Assembly: GCF_014171595.1 (NCBI RefSeq)
Contig: NZ_CP050451.1
Span: forward strand, 1,116,001-1,180,000
DNA length: 64,000 nucleotides
Direction of reading: 5' to 3'
From: Massilia sp. Se16.2.3
GTDB taxonomy: Bacteria > Pseudomonadota > Gammaproteobacteria > Burkholderiales > Burkholderiaceae_D
Shown here: piece after piece, positions 1 through 10,703 of the stretch
Layout of the letters: the number at the start of each line of letters is the position of its first letter
How positions within the stretch are numbered: position 1 is the first letter of the stretch
Notes under the pieces: model-generated
What the model was told of the DNA's origin: nothing
Database searches by the model: none
Seen by the model: the letters and a program-made list of their open reading frames with translations, nothing else
Translations under genes and position numbers: made by a program

Positions 1-2010
1 ACGCACCTGCCTCTCCTGATCATCGACGATGAAGCCGATCATGCCTCCGTTGATACCGGAGCGCAGCTCTTCGATGCCGACGGCAAGGCTGACGAGGACC
101 ACCAGCCTACGGCCATCAATGGTCTTATCCGGCGGATCCTGCACGCGTTTCATCGCAAGGCCTACGTCGGATATACGGCCACGCCATTTGCCAACATTTT
201 CATTCACGAACGTGGCACCACCGCAGAGGCAGGGCCAGACCTTTTCCCGGCAGCATTCATTCACAATCTTGGTTCGCCTTCCAACTACGTTGGCCCGGCG
301 CGTGTGTTCGGTCTCTACAATGGAGATGAGCGTCAGGGCAGCCTGCCGCTGGTGCGCACCGTCGACGATCACTGCAGCAAGGATGGACGATCCGGCTGGA
401 TGCCGGTTGGGCACAAGAATACCCATGTTCCATCGGATGCCGATGAAAGCGCGCTGCCAGCCTCTCTGCGTGAAGCCATCGACGCGTTCATCCTTTCCTG
501 TGCCGCGCGTCAGGTACGGGGACAGAAAGCGCAGCACAGCTCGATGTTGGTCCACGTGACCCGCTTCAACGCAGTTCAGCTCGAAGTCCACACGCGCGTC
601 GAACAATACGTGCGCTCCATCGATCAGCGCCTGTCGCGGCGGATAGGGCATCAGCCGGTTCTGGACAGGCTGGCCGAACTGTGGGCGAATGATTTCGAGC
701 CCACTACGGCAGAGATGGCGGAAAAGGTACCCGACGCGGGTCCCTTCAGCTTCAGCACATGGGGAGAAATCGCTGAGGTTCTGCCGCTCGTAGTCAGCGA
801 GATCAGCGTGCGAGTAATCAATGGCACAGCTGGCGACGTGCTGGACTACACCGAAACCGCTGATGGCCTGAAGGTAATCGCAATTGGGGGCGACAAGCTG
901 GCACGGGGACTGACGCTGGAAGGACTGTGCACGAGCTACTTCCTGCGCGCTTCGCGGATGTACGACACGCTCATGCAGATGGGACGCTGGTTCGGCTATC
1001 GTCCGGGCTATCTCGATCTCTGCCGCCTTTACACCACTTCGGACCTGATCGAATGGTTTGAACACATCGCCGATGCGTCCGAGGAGCTGCGAGACGAGTT
1101 CGACATGATGGTGGAAAGCGGCGGCACACCCCGCGACTATGGCCTGAAGGTCGTATCGCATCCGGTGCTGATGGTTACCTCGCGCCTGAAGATGCGCTCG
1201 GCACGGAGCCTGTACCTGTCGTTCAGCGGGCATGTCATCGAAACCGTGGCGCTGCATCGACAGCAACGGCAGCTCGACACGAACTTCGCGGCGTTCAATG
1301 AACTGGTCGCGGCCATGGGCGAAGGCAAGCGGGATCCGGTACAGCAGCGCCCCGCAACGGACGACCGTTGGAGCGGGGTGCTCTGGGAGGCGGTGTCGCA
1401 TGAACACGTGACTGATTTCCTCAGCGCATACAGCACGCATCCTGAGGCAATGAAGGCGAACAGCCTCCTGCTTCGTGACTTCATCGTCAAGATGGTCAAG
1501 GAAAACGAACTGACAGAATGGACTGTGGCAGTGATTGGTGGCGGAAAGCCGGACAACCCCGTCAACGTTGCCGGCGTATCCGTGCAACGGGCGAAGCGTT
1601 CGGCGAAGTCGCACACGGTGGACCGGCAGTCTATCGGTCGTCTGCTGTCGCCCAAAGACGAGGGTATTGATTTCGGCATTGAGGCGTGGGAAGCCGCACT
1701 GGCGGAGACACGCAAGATCTGGAAGGAAGATTCTGCTCGATTGAAGAATCAGGCAGAGCCTGATGTTCCGAGCGGCCCTATTCTGCGGCGAGTACGGGGG
1801 CATGGTGCCCCTGGAGTACAAGCCCATCCCGAGCGGGGCGTACTGCTCGTGTATCTGGTCGATGTCGAAGGTATTCAAGGCGAACCGGCTACAGGTGAAA
1901 CGCCGGTGGTCGCTTTCGGAGTGAGCTTCCCCGGAAGCCGTTCCGGTACAAAGGTCGAATACAAAGTCAATAACGTTCTTTGGGAACTGGAATATGGCGC
2001 CGCTGATTAA
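1..2010 (+). CDS. Z1-domain protein with SF2 helicase-like core (5' truncated), putative phage-defence/restriction factor
   Basis: The reading frame is open from base 1, so the N-terminus lies outside the window; 669 codons are visible. The first residues hold a DEAD-box-like Walker B motif (IIDDEADHAS, about nt 22-51), followed by GYTATPFAN (about nt 172-198), which resembles SF2 motif III. Further on, GGDKLARGLTLEGL (from nt 886) and QMGRWFGYR (from nt 976) resemble SF2 motifs V and VI. This pattern is typical of Z1-domain proteins, which are encoded with DUF4420 nucleases and AIPR proteins in restriction-like defence operons. The 3' end overlaps the next start by 17 bp, which implies translational coupling. 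An ATP-dependent DNA translocase or nuclease component is inferred; the true start and any upstream ATPase or methylase cannot be seen. Confidence 0.85.
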   Translation, partial: THLPLLIIDDEADHASVDTGAQLFDADGKADEDHQPTAINGLIRRILHAFHRKAYVGYTATPFANIFIHERGTTAEAGPDLFPAAFIHNLGSPSNYVGPARVFGLYNGDERQGSLPLVRTVDDHCSKDGRSGWMPVGHKNTHVPSDADESALPASLREAIDAFILSCAARQVRGQKAQHSSMLVHVTRFNAVQLEVHTRVEQYVRSIDQRLSRRIGHQPVLDRLAELWANDFEPTTAEMAEKVPDAGPFSFSTWGEIAEVLPLVVSEISVRVINGTAGDVLDYTETADGLKVIAIGGDKLARGLTLEGLCTSYFLRASRMYDTLMQMGRWFGYRPGYLDLCRLYTTSDLIEWFEHIADASEELRDEFDMMVESGGTPRDYGLKVVSHPVLMVTSRLKMRSARSLYLSFSGHVIETVALHRQQRQLDTNFAAFNELVAAMGEGKRDPVQQRPATDDRWSGVLWEAVSHEHVTDFLSAYSTHPEAMKANSLLLRDFIVKMVKENELTEWTVAVIGGGKPDNPVNVAGVSVQRAKRSAKSHTVDRQSIGRLLSPKDEGIDFGIEAWEAALAETRKIWKEDSARLKNQAEPDVPSGPILRRVRGHGAPGVQAHPERGVLLVYLVDVEGIQGEPATGETPVVAFGVSFPGSRSGTKVEYKVNNVLWELEYGAAD

Positions 2011-3001
2011 CGAGGAAGTACTCGCTGCCTGGCGTGCGCTCGCCAGCGACACGCGTGGCGAGGGCGGCTGGCGCTGTATTCCGATTTCAGGATTGGCAGG
2101 GGGGCGTCTCCAGGCGGCTCGGCGGTTCCCGGAAAACAGTGAAGCCCTCATCATCGGGTTCTCATCAGTCGCCCTGCCTGCACCATCGATGCTACCCGCC
2201 GCGGCTGGCTTTCGCGTTGAACGCGCTTCGGTGGGACTGCCAGGCGAATGGCTTGCGCTGGTCCGTCAGGAGGAGGGGGGTATCGAACTGTTCTCGAGAA
2301 TGGTAACCGATGTCGTGGCAGCAATCGCGGCGAACGCGGAGTCGTCCCATCAGCGAAAGATGCAGATTTTCCTTGGTCGCATTCGAGCATGGCAACACTT
2401 CATGAGCAGGAGCTCGGGAGCATTAAGCGCTGAAGCCGAACTGGGGTTGAGCGGCGAGCTTGTATGTCTCGAACGGCTGGTTTCCGCTGGGCTGGACCTG
2501 CATGCGGCAGTCGAGGGCTGGCGTGGGCCGCTTAATGGCCTCCAGGATTTCGAGGTCGGATCGGGTGCCATCGAGGTTAAGAGCACGCTGGCTCACGACG
2601 GCTTCCCGGTCACCATCATGTCTCTGGCGCAGCTGGATGATTCAGTGCGGCAACCGCTATTCCTTTTCGGCTGCCGCTTCGCCCTTGCGGCTGATGGTCT
2701 GTCGCTTGCCGCCAAGGTGGCTGCGCTGCGCAGTGTGCTCGAGAGCGACCCTGCGGCGGCGGCCCTGTTCGAGAATGCATTGCTGCATGCCGGGTTCGTG
2801 GACGCGCATGCAGAACATTACACCCGCTGTCTGACGGTGTCGGAAGGGCGATTCCTGCGTGTCGACGAAAGCTTTCCACGCCTCGTTGCCGCGAACGTGC
2901 CCGCTGCCATCCGCCACGCCCGCTATGAAATCGATCTGGACGGGGTCGATGTTCCCGCAGCCACGATCGAACATATCCTCACTATGACTGGAGCCATCTG
3001 A
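1994..3001 (+). CDS. PD-(D/E)XK motif nuclease-like protein (DUF4420 type)
   Basis: This 335-residue protein overlaps the Z1 gene by 17 bp and ends 2 bp before the AIPR gene, so the genes look co-transcribed. The centre shows the arrangement expected of a PD-(D/E)XK nuclease: GEL with E155, then a strand with D185 (QDFEV) followed by E194-V-K196 (IEVKS). That is the D-(x)n-E-x-K metal-binding signature. The flanking sequence is compatible with the DUF4420 family that accompanies Z1 proteins. Its inferred role is the DNA-cleaving subunit of the defence cluster. Codon use is less strictly G/C-ended than in the core genes to the right, which fits horizontal acquisition. Family assignment rests on motif and context. 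Confidence 0.82.
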   Translation: MAPLINEEVLAAWRALASDTRGEGGWRCIPISGLAGGRLQAARRFPENSEALIIGFSSVALPAPSMLPAAAGFRVERASVGLPGEWLALVRQEEGGIELFSRMVTDVVAAIAANAESSHQRKMQIFLGRIRAWQHFMSRSSGALSAEAELGLSGELVCLERLVSAGLDLHAAVEGWRGPLNGLQDFEVGSGAIEVKSTLAHDGFPVTIMSLAQLDDSVRQPLFLFGCRFALAADGLSLAAKVAALRSVLESDPAAAALFENALLHAGFVDAHAEHYTRCLTVSEGRFLRVDESFPRLVAANVPAAIRHARYEIDLDGVDVPAATIEHILTMTGAI

Positions 3002-3003
3002 GT

Positions 3004-4815
3004 ATGGAACTCATCGATTTTTTGCACCAGACGCAACATGACGTAAGGCAGGAAATGGCGGCACGCGCTGCCGAACCTGGAGGAGAAACACCATTCGCCG
3101 AGCTGGTTTTCACCGAGGTGGTCACACGGCACATGTCCGATATCGGGATGACTTTCGAACCCGAGATCTGCCACTATTCTGCTCGAGTAGGGGAAGGGAT
3201 ATTGAAGCTCAGCGGTTACGCGCTGTCCGAGGACGTCGACCAGCTCGACCTGTACGTCAGTCTGTACGAGGGCTGCGACGACCTGGTTGGGATCCCTGAC
3301 TCCGAAACCACCCGCGCAGCGGAACAGTGCTCCCGCTTCCTCAACCAGTGCGTATCGGGCACGCTGTCTGCAAAAATGGACGAGTCTCACGATGCATTCG
3401 CACTAGTCCAGACGATCGAGAAGGCGTACGCAGGCCTCGAGCAGATCCGCATTTACGTTCTCACTGATCGCAAGGCCAAAACTCGAAACTTCCAAGCACG
3501 CCAGATCCAGGGCAAGACAGTCAAGCTAGAGGTAATGGACATCGAACGCTTGTTCAATCACTGGCAGGGTGGCAAGCCGCGGGACGAACTGGTTGTAAAT
3601 TTCAGCGATGTCTGCGGCAGCTCCCTTCCATGTGTCTGGGTATCGGACAGCGAGGCGGAATACGACTACGCAATGACCGTGTTCCCCGGTGAAGCATTGC
3701 GCTTTCTCTACGAAAAGTATGGCCCGCGCATCCTGGAAGCGAACGTGCGGTCTTTCCTTAGCCAGACCAACACAGTCAACAAGGGGATCCGTGACACTCT
3801 GCGCGATCAGCCAGAGCGGTTCATGGCGTACAACAACGGTGTCGTCATCGTCGCAGACGAAGCACACTTGGAGCGCGCTGCCGACGGCAGTCCGGGCATT
3901 GCATGGCTCAAGGGAATGCAGGTCGTCAACGGGGGGCAAACCATGGCCTCGATCTTTTTCACGAAGAAGAAGTTCGCCGGAGTCGATCTTCGCAAGGTCC
4001 GTGTGCCTGCCAAGGTTATCGTTCTGCGGCGGTCGGACGAAGTTTCCGAGGACGCGCTGATCGCCGACATCTCTCGCTATGCGAACTCACAGAGTGCAGT
4101 AAAGGGCTCGGACCATTACGCGAACAAGCCATTCCATGTCCAGATGGAGAAGCTGGCGATGACTACATACTGTCCGGACGGCGTTGGGCGCTGGTACTAC
4201 GAGCGCGCTGCGGGCAGCTACAAAGTGATGCTGGATCGAGAAGCCAAATCGGCAGTCGACCTTCGGCGCCTGCAGGATTCGATGCCGCCAAGCCGCAAGT
4301 TGACCAAGACCGATTTTGCCAAGTACCTCTGCGGCTGGATGCAGCTCCCGGATCTAGTCAGTCTAGGGGGGCAGAAGGCATTCCCGATCTTCATGAAACG
4401 GGTGATGCAGGCCGACGACGAGACGCCGAATCTTCCTGACGCCGCTGAGTACCGGCACATGATCGCGAAAGTGATCATCTTCAAAACGGCGACACGTCTG
4501 CTGAAGAGCCGTTTCCCGGCGTTCAAGGCGAACGTGACTGCCTATACCGTGGCGGTCGTCTCGCTGATGCTGGGCGACCGGATCAGTCTCGACGCCATTT
4601 GGCAGAAGCAGGGAATTTCGACGGAACTCGGCAATCAGATCGTCACGTGGTCGGACGAAGTAAACGACATGCTTCACCGTACGGCTAACGGTCGAATGCT
4701 TTCCGAATGGGCAAAGAAGAAAGAGTGCTGGGAGATGCTGTCGAAGCACGCATGGTCGAATCCTGATCAGAGTATCCCTGAAGTGGCTGCGTCACGCTCA
4801 CGGCCCGTTCTCTGA
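3004..4815 (+). CDS. AIPR-family (abortive infection phage resistance) protein, first copy
   Basis: This 603-residue protein matches the AIPR family by its motif string: ILEANVRSFLS (243-253), YNNG (about 275-278), NGGQTMAS (309-316) and ANSQ (360-363). The N-terminal module (1-200) contains LKLSGYAL, a strand-rich segment, and IRIYVLTD followed by VMDIERLF. AIPR proteins are known from phage abortive-infection and restriction-type loci, but their biochemistry is poorly defined. The gene starts 2 bp after the nuclease gene and ends 30 bp before a second AIPR gene. It is clearly paralogous to the downstream copy over its whole length but lacks that protein's C-terminal extension and second N-terminal module. 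Confidence 0.88.
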   Translation: MELIDFLHQTQHDVRQEMAARAAEPGGETPFAELVFTEVVTRHMSDIGMTFEPEICHYSARVGEGILKLSGYALSEDVDQLDLYVSLYEGCDDLVGIPDSETTRAAEQCSRFLNQCVSGTLSAKMDESHDAFALVQTIEKAYAGLEQIRIYVLTDRKAKTRNFQARQIQGKTVKLEVMDIERLFNHWQGGKPRDELVVNFSDVCGSSLPCVWVSDSEAEYDYAMTVFPGEALRFLYEKYGPRILEANVRSFLSQTNTVNKGIRDTLRDQPERFMAYNNGVVIVADEAHLERAADGSPGIAWLKGMQVVNGGQTMASIFFTKKKFAGVDLRKVRVPAKVIVLRRSDEVSEDALIADISRYANSQSAVKGSDHYANKPFHVQMEKLAMTTYCPDGVGRWYYERAAGSYKVMLDREAKSAVDLRRLQDSMPPSRKLTKTDFAKYLCGWMQLPDLVSLGGQKAFPIFMKRVMQADDETPNLPDAAEYRHMIAKVIIFKTATRLLKSRFPAFKANVTAYTVAVVSLMLGDRISLDAIWQKQGISTELGNQIVTWSDEVNDMLHRTANGRMLSEWAKKKECWEMLSKHAWSNPDQSIPEVAASRSRPVL

Positions 4816-4845
4816 TCACACTACAACGCAGTTCCAGGAGCAAGA

Positions 4846-7506
4846 ATGGTATTGAAGGATTTTCTCTCGGCCGTGCACGACGAGGTGCGCGACCGAATGG
4901 CAGCGGATGCCGCATCGACAGGCGGCGCGCCCCAGTTCGCCGAACTTGTGTTCACATCAGTATTTGCTCGCCACATGGCCGAACGGGGCATTACCTATGA
5001 CTCGCAGCCATGCCGCTACTTCGCTTCCATCGACCATCACGACCTCCGGCTCAGCGGATACGCTCTTTCCGATGAGCTCGACAGACTCGACGCCTTTGTC
5101 AGTGTGTACAGCGGCGATGAGGAGCCACGCTCCATCAGCGAGCAGGACGCCCTCGATGCTGCTGAGCAGTGCGGGCGTTTTCTCGAGATGTCGGCGCGTG
5201 GCACGCTGGCCGCGCACGTCGACGCGTCGCATGACGCATTTCTGTTGATTTCCACCATCGCCAGCGCGTGGTCCGATATGTCGCACGTGCGTATCCACGT
5301 GCTGACGGATATGTGCGCCGGAACGATGCTCTTGCCATCGCTTGAAATTGGGGGAAAGACCGTCGCCGTCGAGGTAGTGGATATCGAACGCGTCTTCGAT
5401 CAGCAGCAGGGTGCTGAGTTGCAATCACGTTTTCGTGCCCTCTCAACTTTTCGCGAAGAATGGATGGCATCGATTGCGGTCGACGTTCAGGCCAGTGGCG
5501 AAAGCGCGAGTGCCATCTTTGCCGACGATGCCGCGGCACGCTTGACCGATGCAGAGGAGTTCGCGGACTTCCAGCGCTGTGATTTCAACGGAACCGCTGC
5601 AGGTCGCGGCCCGATGCGTGTAAATGGCCATGCATTTGACGATACAGATGGCACTCTGGCGTTAATGGTCACTGATTTTTCCGGCGCTCAGGATATCGAC
5701 TATCTCGGAACCAATGACGCTCGCCTGCACTTCGACATGCTGGAGACATTCATCGACGCGTCGTTGCACGGCGATGTGTCTAGGGACCCCGGTTTGGCGG
5801 GTACCCCCATCGCCGGCCTTGCGGCGGACATCGTTCGCATGCGGCCCGGCATTCTGCGCATTCGGATGTATCTGGTCACTGATCGGCTGTCGGACTTCGG
5901 CGGGGAACTTGAAGGAAGCGACGAGCTGTCCGGGATTGCTCTGGAACGGTATGTGTGGGATGCAGCACGCTTTCACCGCGCTTCCGAATCCGTCAGCGGG
6001 CGGGATGATCTCGAAGTCGATTTCTGTGTCGACGGTAGCAACGGGGTTCCCGCTCTGCATGCCGGGTCAGCCGACGGTGACTATGAGGGGTACCTCTGCA
6101 CTATTGGCGGGGCGGTGCTGGCCGCGATTTATGAGCGCCACGGAAGCCGCCTTCTTGAGGGGAACGTTCGATCCTTCCTTAGCACAAAGGGGAAGATCAA
6201 CTCAGCTATCCAGACAACCATTTCCGACAAACCGGAGATGTTTTTCGCGTACAACAACGGCATCGCTGCAACCGCCGAGGCAGTTGAATTCGATTCTGCC
6301 TCGTCGCGCATCGTCAGGGCGGTCAATCTTCAGATCGTCAATGGCGGTCAGACCACAGCGTCCCTCGCGGCCGCATGGCGCGCTGGGCACGACCTGTCGA
6401 AAATCTGCGTGCAGATGAAGCTGTCAGTACTCTCGCCGGCTCGCGCGGGCGAACTGATACCGTTGATTGCTCGATTCGCCAATAGCCAGAACAAAGTCAA
6501 TGAGTCGGACTTTTTCGCAAACCACCCGTACCATCACAGGATTGAACAGCTCTCCCAGCGCGTTATGGCGCCGGCTGTCGAGGGAGAGGAGCAGACGCGA
6601 TGGTATTACGAACGGTCGCGGGGGCAATACGTCAACGAGCAGAAGAATCTCGACAGCAATGGCAAAAAGCGCTTCCTCGCGATAAACCCGAAATCGCAGC
6701 TGCTGACGAAACTCGATGTCGCCAAGTACGAGAACACTTGGAAGGGATTGCCGCACAAGGTCAGCTGTGGAGCTCAGAAAAATTTCGTCTTCTTCGCTGG
6801 CTGGTTGGCGAAGCGTTGGACCGAGAACGACAGCGCGTTCGACGAACTCTATTTCAGGAATCTAGTTGCGATGTCGATCCTGTTCCGCCATACCGAGCGT
6901 CTCGTCGGTGAACAGCCCTGGTATCAAGGAGCATACCGCGCCAATATCGTCACGTACGCTCTGGCTGTGCTTCAGTTCACGGTGCTCAAGAGTGGGAAGG
7001 GGCGTCAGCTCGATCTTGACGAGATCTGGAAAACGCAGCGTGTTCCTGATGCGCTCAGCGACTACATCGCGAGCATTGCCAAGGCCGTTCTTGGTGTTTT
7101 GACTGACCCGGAGCGGCCCCGTGCGAACGTGACCGAATGGGCCAAGCAGGAAGCTTGCTGGGAGCGGGCGCGCGATGCTGTTGTTCCGCTGAGCGAGCCG
7201 GTGTTCGACAACTTGGTAGATCCAATCTCGCGCAAATACGCCGAAGGCAGTGGGGTACAGGAGGTTGGGTATGGCGTTTTCGCGAGAACGGCTGTCTTGG
7301 GAATTCGGCCAGCTCAGTGGGAAGAGCTGCGGCAATGGGGCGCTGCGAACGCCATGCTCGATGCGCGTGAAGCAGAACTGCTCCGGTCTGCCACCCGAAT
7401 TCCGAAATTCGTCCCATCAGTGAAGGAATGCGAGCGGATTTGGTCAATACGGTCCAAGTTGATCAAAGAGGGTTTTGAAGAGCCAGATAAGCGTCTGAGT
7501 GCTTGA
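4846..7506 (+). CDS. AIPR-family protein, second copy, with duplicated N-terminal module
   Basis: This 886-residue paralogue of the preceding gene has AGGAG 7 nt before the ATG. Residues 1-200 match the N-terminal module of the first AIPR protein (LRLSGYALSDELDRLDAFVS, VRIHVLTD, VVDIERVF). Residues of about 225-400 repeat the same plan in diverged form (MRVNGHAFDDTDGTLALMV, then FIDASLHG, then IRMYLVTD, then ALERYVWD). The AIPR core follows: LLEGNVRSFLS (436-446), NNG (470-472), NGGQTTAS (499-506) and ANSQN (from 545). About 100 extra C-terminal residues (IPKFVPSVKECERIW) resemble the C-terminus of ordinary AIPR proteins. It is the last gene of the cluster. The duplicated module suggests a second binding or regulatory surface, which is inference. 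Confidence 0.87.
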   Translation: MVLKDFLSAVHDEVRDRMAADAASTGGAPQFAELVFTSVFARHMAERGITYDSQPCRYFASIDHHDLRLSGYALSDELDRLDAFVSVYSGDEEPRSISEQDALDAAEQCGRFLEMSARGTLAAHVDASHDAFLLISTIASAWSDMSHVRIHVLTDMCAGTMLLPSLEIGGKTVAVEVVDIERVFDQQQGAELQSRFRALSTFREEWMASIAVDVQASGESASAIFADDAAARLTDAEEFADFQRCDFNGTAAGRGPMRVNGHAFDDTDGTLALMVTDFSGAQDIDYLGTNDARLHFDMLETFIDASLHGDVSRDPGLAGTPIAGLAADIVRMRPGILRIRMYLVTDRLSDFGGELEGSDELSGIALERYVWDAARFHRASESVSGRDDLEVDFCVDGSNGVPALHAGSADGDYEGYLCTIGGAVLAAIYERHGSRLLEGNVRSFLSTKGKINSAIQTTISDKPEMFFAYNNGIAATAEAVEFDSASSRIVRAVNLQIVNGGQTTASLAAAWRAGHDLSKICVQMKLSVLSPARAGELIPLIARFANSQNKVNESDFFANHPYHHRIEQLSQRVMAPAVEGEEQTRWYYERSRGQYVNEQKNLDSNGKKRFLAINPKSQLLTKLDVAKYENTWKGLPHKVSCGAQKNFVFFAGWLAKRWTENDSAFDELYFRNLVAMSILFRHTERLVGEQPWYQGAYRANIVTYALAVLQFTVLKSGKGRQLDLDEIWKTQRVPDALSDYIASIAKAVLGVLTDPERPRANVTEWAKQEACWERARDAVVPLSEPVFDNLVDPISRKYAEGSGVQEVGYGVFARTAVLGIRPAQWEELRQWGAANAMLDAREAELLRSATRIPKFVPSVKECERIWSIRSKLIKEGFEEPDKRLSA

Positions 7507-7558
7507 TCGTCCAAGTTCCGCGGTCCGCCAAGACATGCAACGTTCGAGGAATAAAAAA

Positions 7559-7585
7559 CGGCCTAATTAGGCTAATGCCGTTCAG
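7559..7585 (+). repeat. Left terminal inverted repeat of the IS4 relic
   Basis: This repeat pairs with 8034-8060 at 26 of 27 positions. It contains the perfect 12-bp palindrome GCCTAATTAGGC. Confidence 0.85.
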
Positions 7586-7653
7586 TTAAGACTGGACGGC
7601 ATTTTTCTTTTGGGTGTTGTAAACGGTAGCTGAGGCTGTTCACCTGCGTCATC

Positions 7654-8028
7654 ATGTTTGATGACGCGCTTCATTTTCTCGTGCAAGCCCAGGAAGACCC
7701 GGATTGGGCACGCTTGGGACAACACTTGCCGTGCGAGTGGATCGAGCAAGCGGTTGCATACACTGGTAAAGCAAGTATTCGGCAGCGCCGCTTGCCTGCC
7801 GAACAGGTGGTGTGGCTGGTCGTCGCTTTAGCGCTGTACCGTCACCAGTCCCTCAGTGAGGTAGTCGACGACCTGGATCTGGCATTGCCGAACGCGCACC
7901 TGATGCAACGCCTTCGCCAGCGACTTGTCATGCTGCTCAATGAAGAACGGCCCGGTCGAAAACTCGACCGGGCCGTGAAGGCCTTACCTCAACGCTATAC
8001 CGTTCGCGTCCTAAAAAAAGGACCTTAA
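7654..8028 (+). pseudogene. IS4-family transposase remnant (N- and C-termini fused, centre deleted)
   Basis: The 124-residue frame begins with the IS4 transposase N-terminal domain (WIEQAVAYTG, RRLPAEQVVW, SEVVDDLDLALP). After residue ~83 it passes directly to what reads as the C-terminus (LVMLLNEERPGRKL, KALPQRYTVRVLKK). An intact IS4 transposase is about 430-450 residues, so the catalytic DDE core is absent. The frame is still open, meaning the deletion happened in phase, but the product cannot be an active transposase. It might in principle bind ends, which is speculative. Confidence 0.85.
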
Positions 8029-8033
8029 CTGAC

Positions 8034-8060
8034 CTGAACGGCATTAGCCTACTTAGGCCG
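8034..8060 (-). repeat. Right terminal inverted repeat of the IS4 relic
   Basis: This is the reverse complement of 7559-7585 with one mismatch. It is followed by TTTTTTT. Confidence 0.85.
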
Positions 8061-8106
8061 TTTTTTTATGCACTCGGGTCCGAATGTGGATGTTAATAAC
8101 CGACGT

Positions 8107-10635
<2,529 letters not shown>

Positions 10636-10653
10636 TCAAACTGCTCAGTTCGG

Positions 10654-10695
10654 GGCTGCCCCTTGATTATTCAAGCAAATAAGCAAGAGGCAGCC
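10654..10695 (-). other. Intergenic hairpin between dnaN and gyrB
   Basis: GGCTGCC plus CCTTG at 10654-10665 pairs with CAAGAGGCAGCC at 10684-10695: 12 pairs including one G-U, with an 18-nt loop. No T-run follows in the direction of transcription, so it is more likely an mRNA processing or stability structure than a terminator. Confidence 0.5.
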
Positions 10696-10703
10696 GGCGA
10701 GAC

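Larger units (their letters stand above)
7559..8060 (+). mobile_element. Internally deleted IS4-family element (MITE-like relic)
   Basis: A 502-bp unit is bounded by inverted repeats of 27 bp matching at 26 positions (7559-7585 and 8034-8060), each flanked outward by an A6/T7 run. Inside is a 124-codon frame joining the N-terminal and C-terminal ends of an IS4-type transposase, with about 1 kb missing between. The element lies between the end of the defence cluster (7506) and gyrB (8107). No convincing target-site duplication is visible outside the repeats. It could be mobilised only by a full-length relative elsewhere in the genome. Confidence 0.85.

Noticed and set aside
29..559. 176-codon frame at the left edge
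   Set aside because: It is an alternative frame over the Z1 gene, whose own frame carries clear helicase motifs from base 1.
7654..8028. 124-codon protein as an intact gene
   Set aside because: It joins two ends of an IS4 transposase without the catalytic core.
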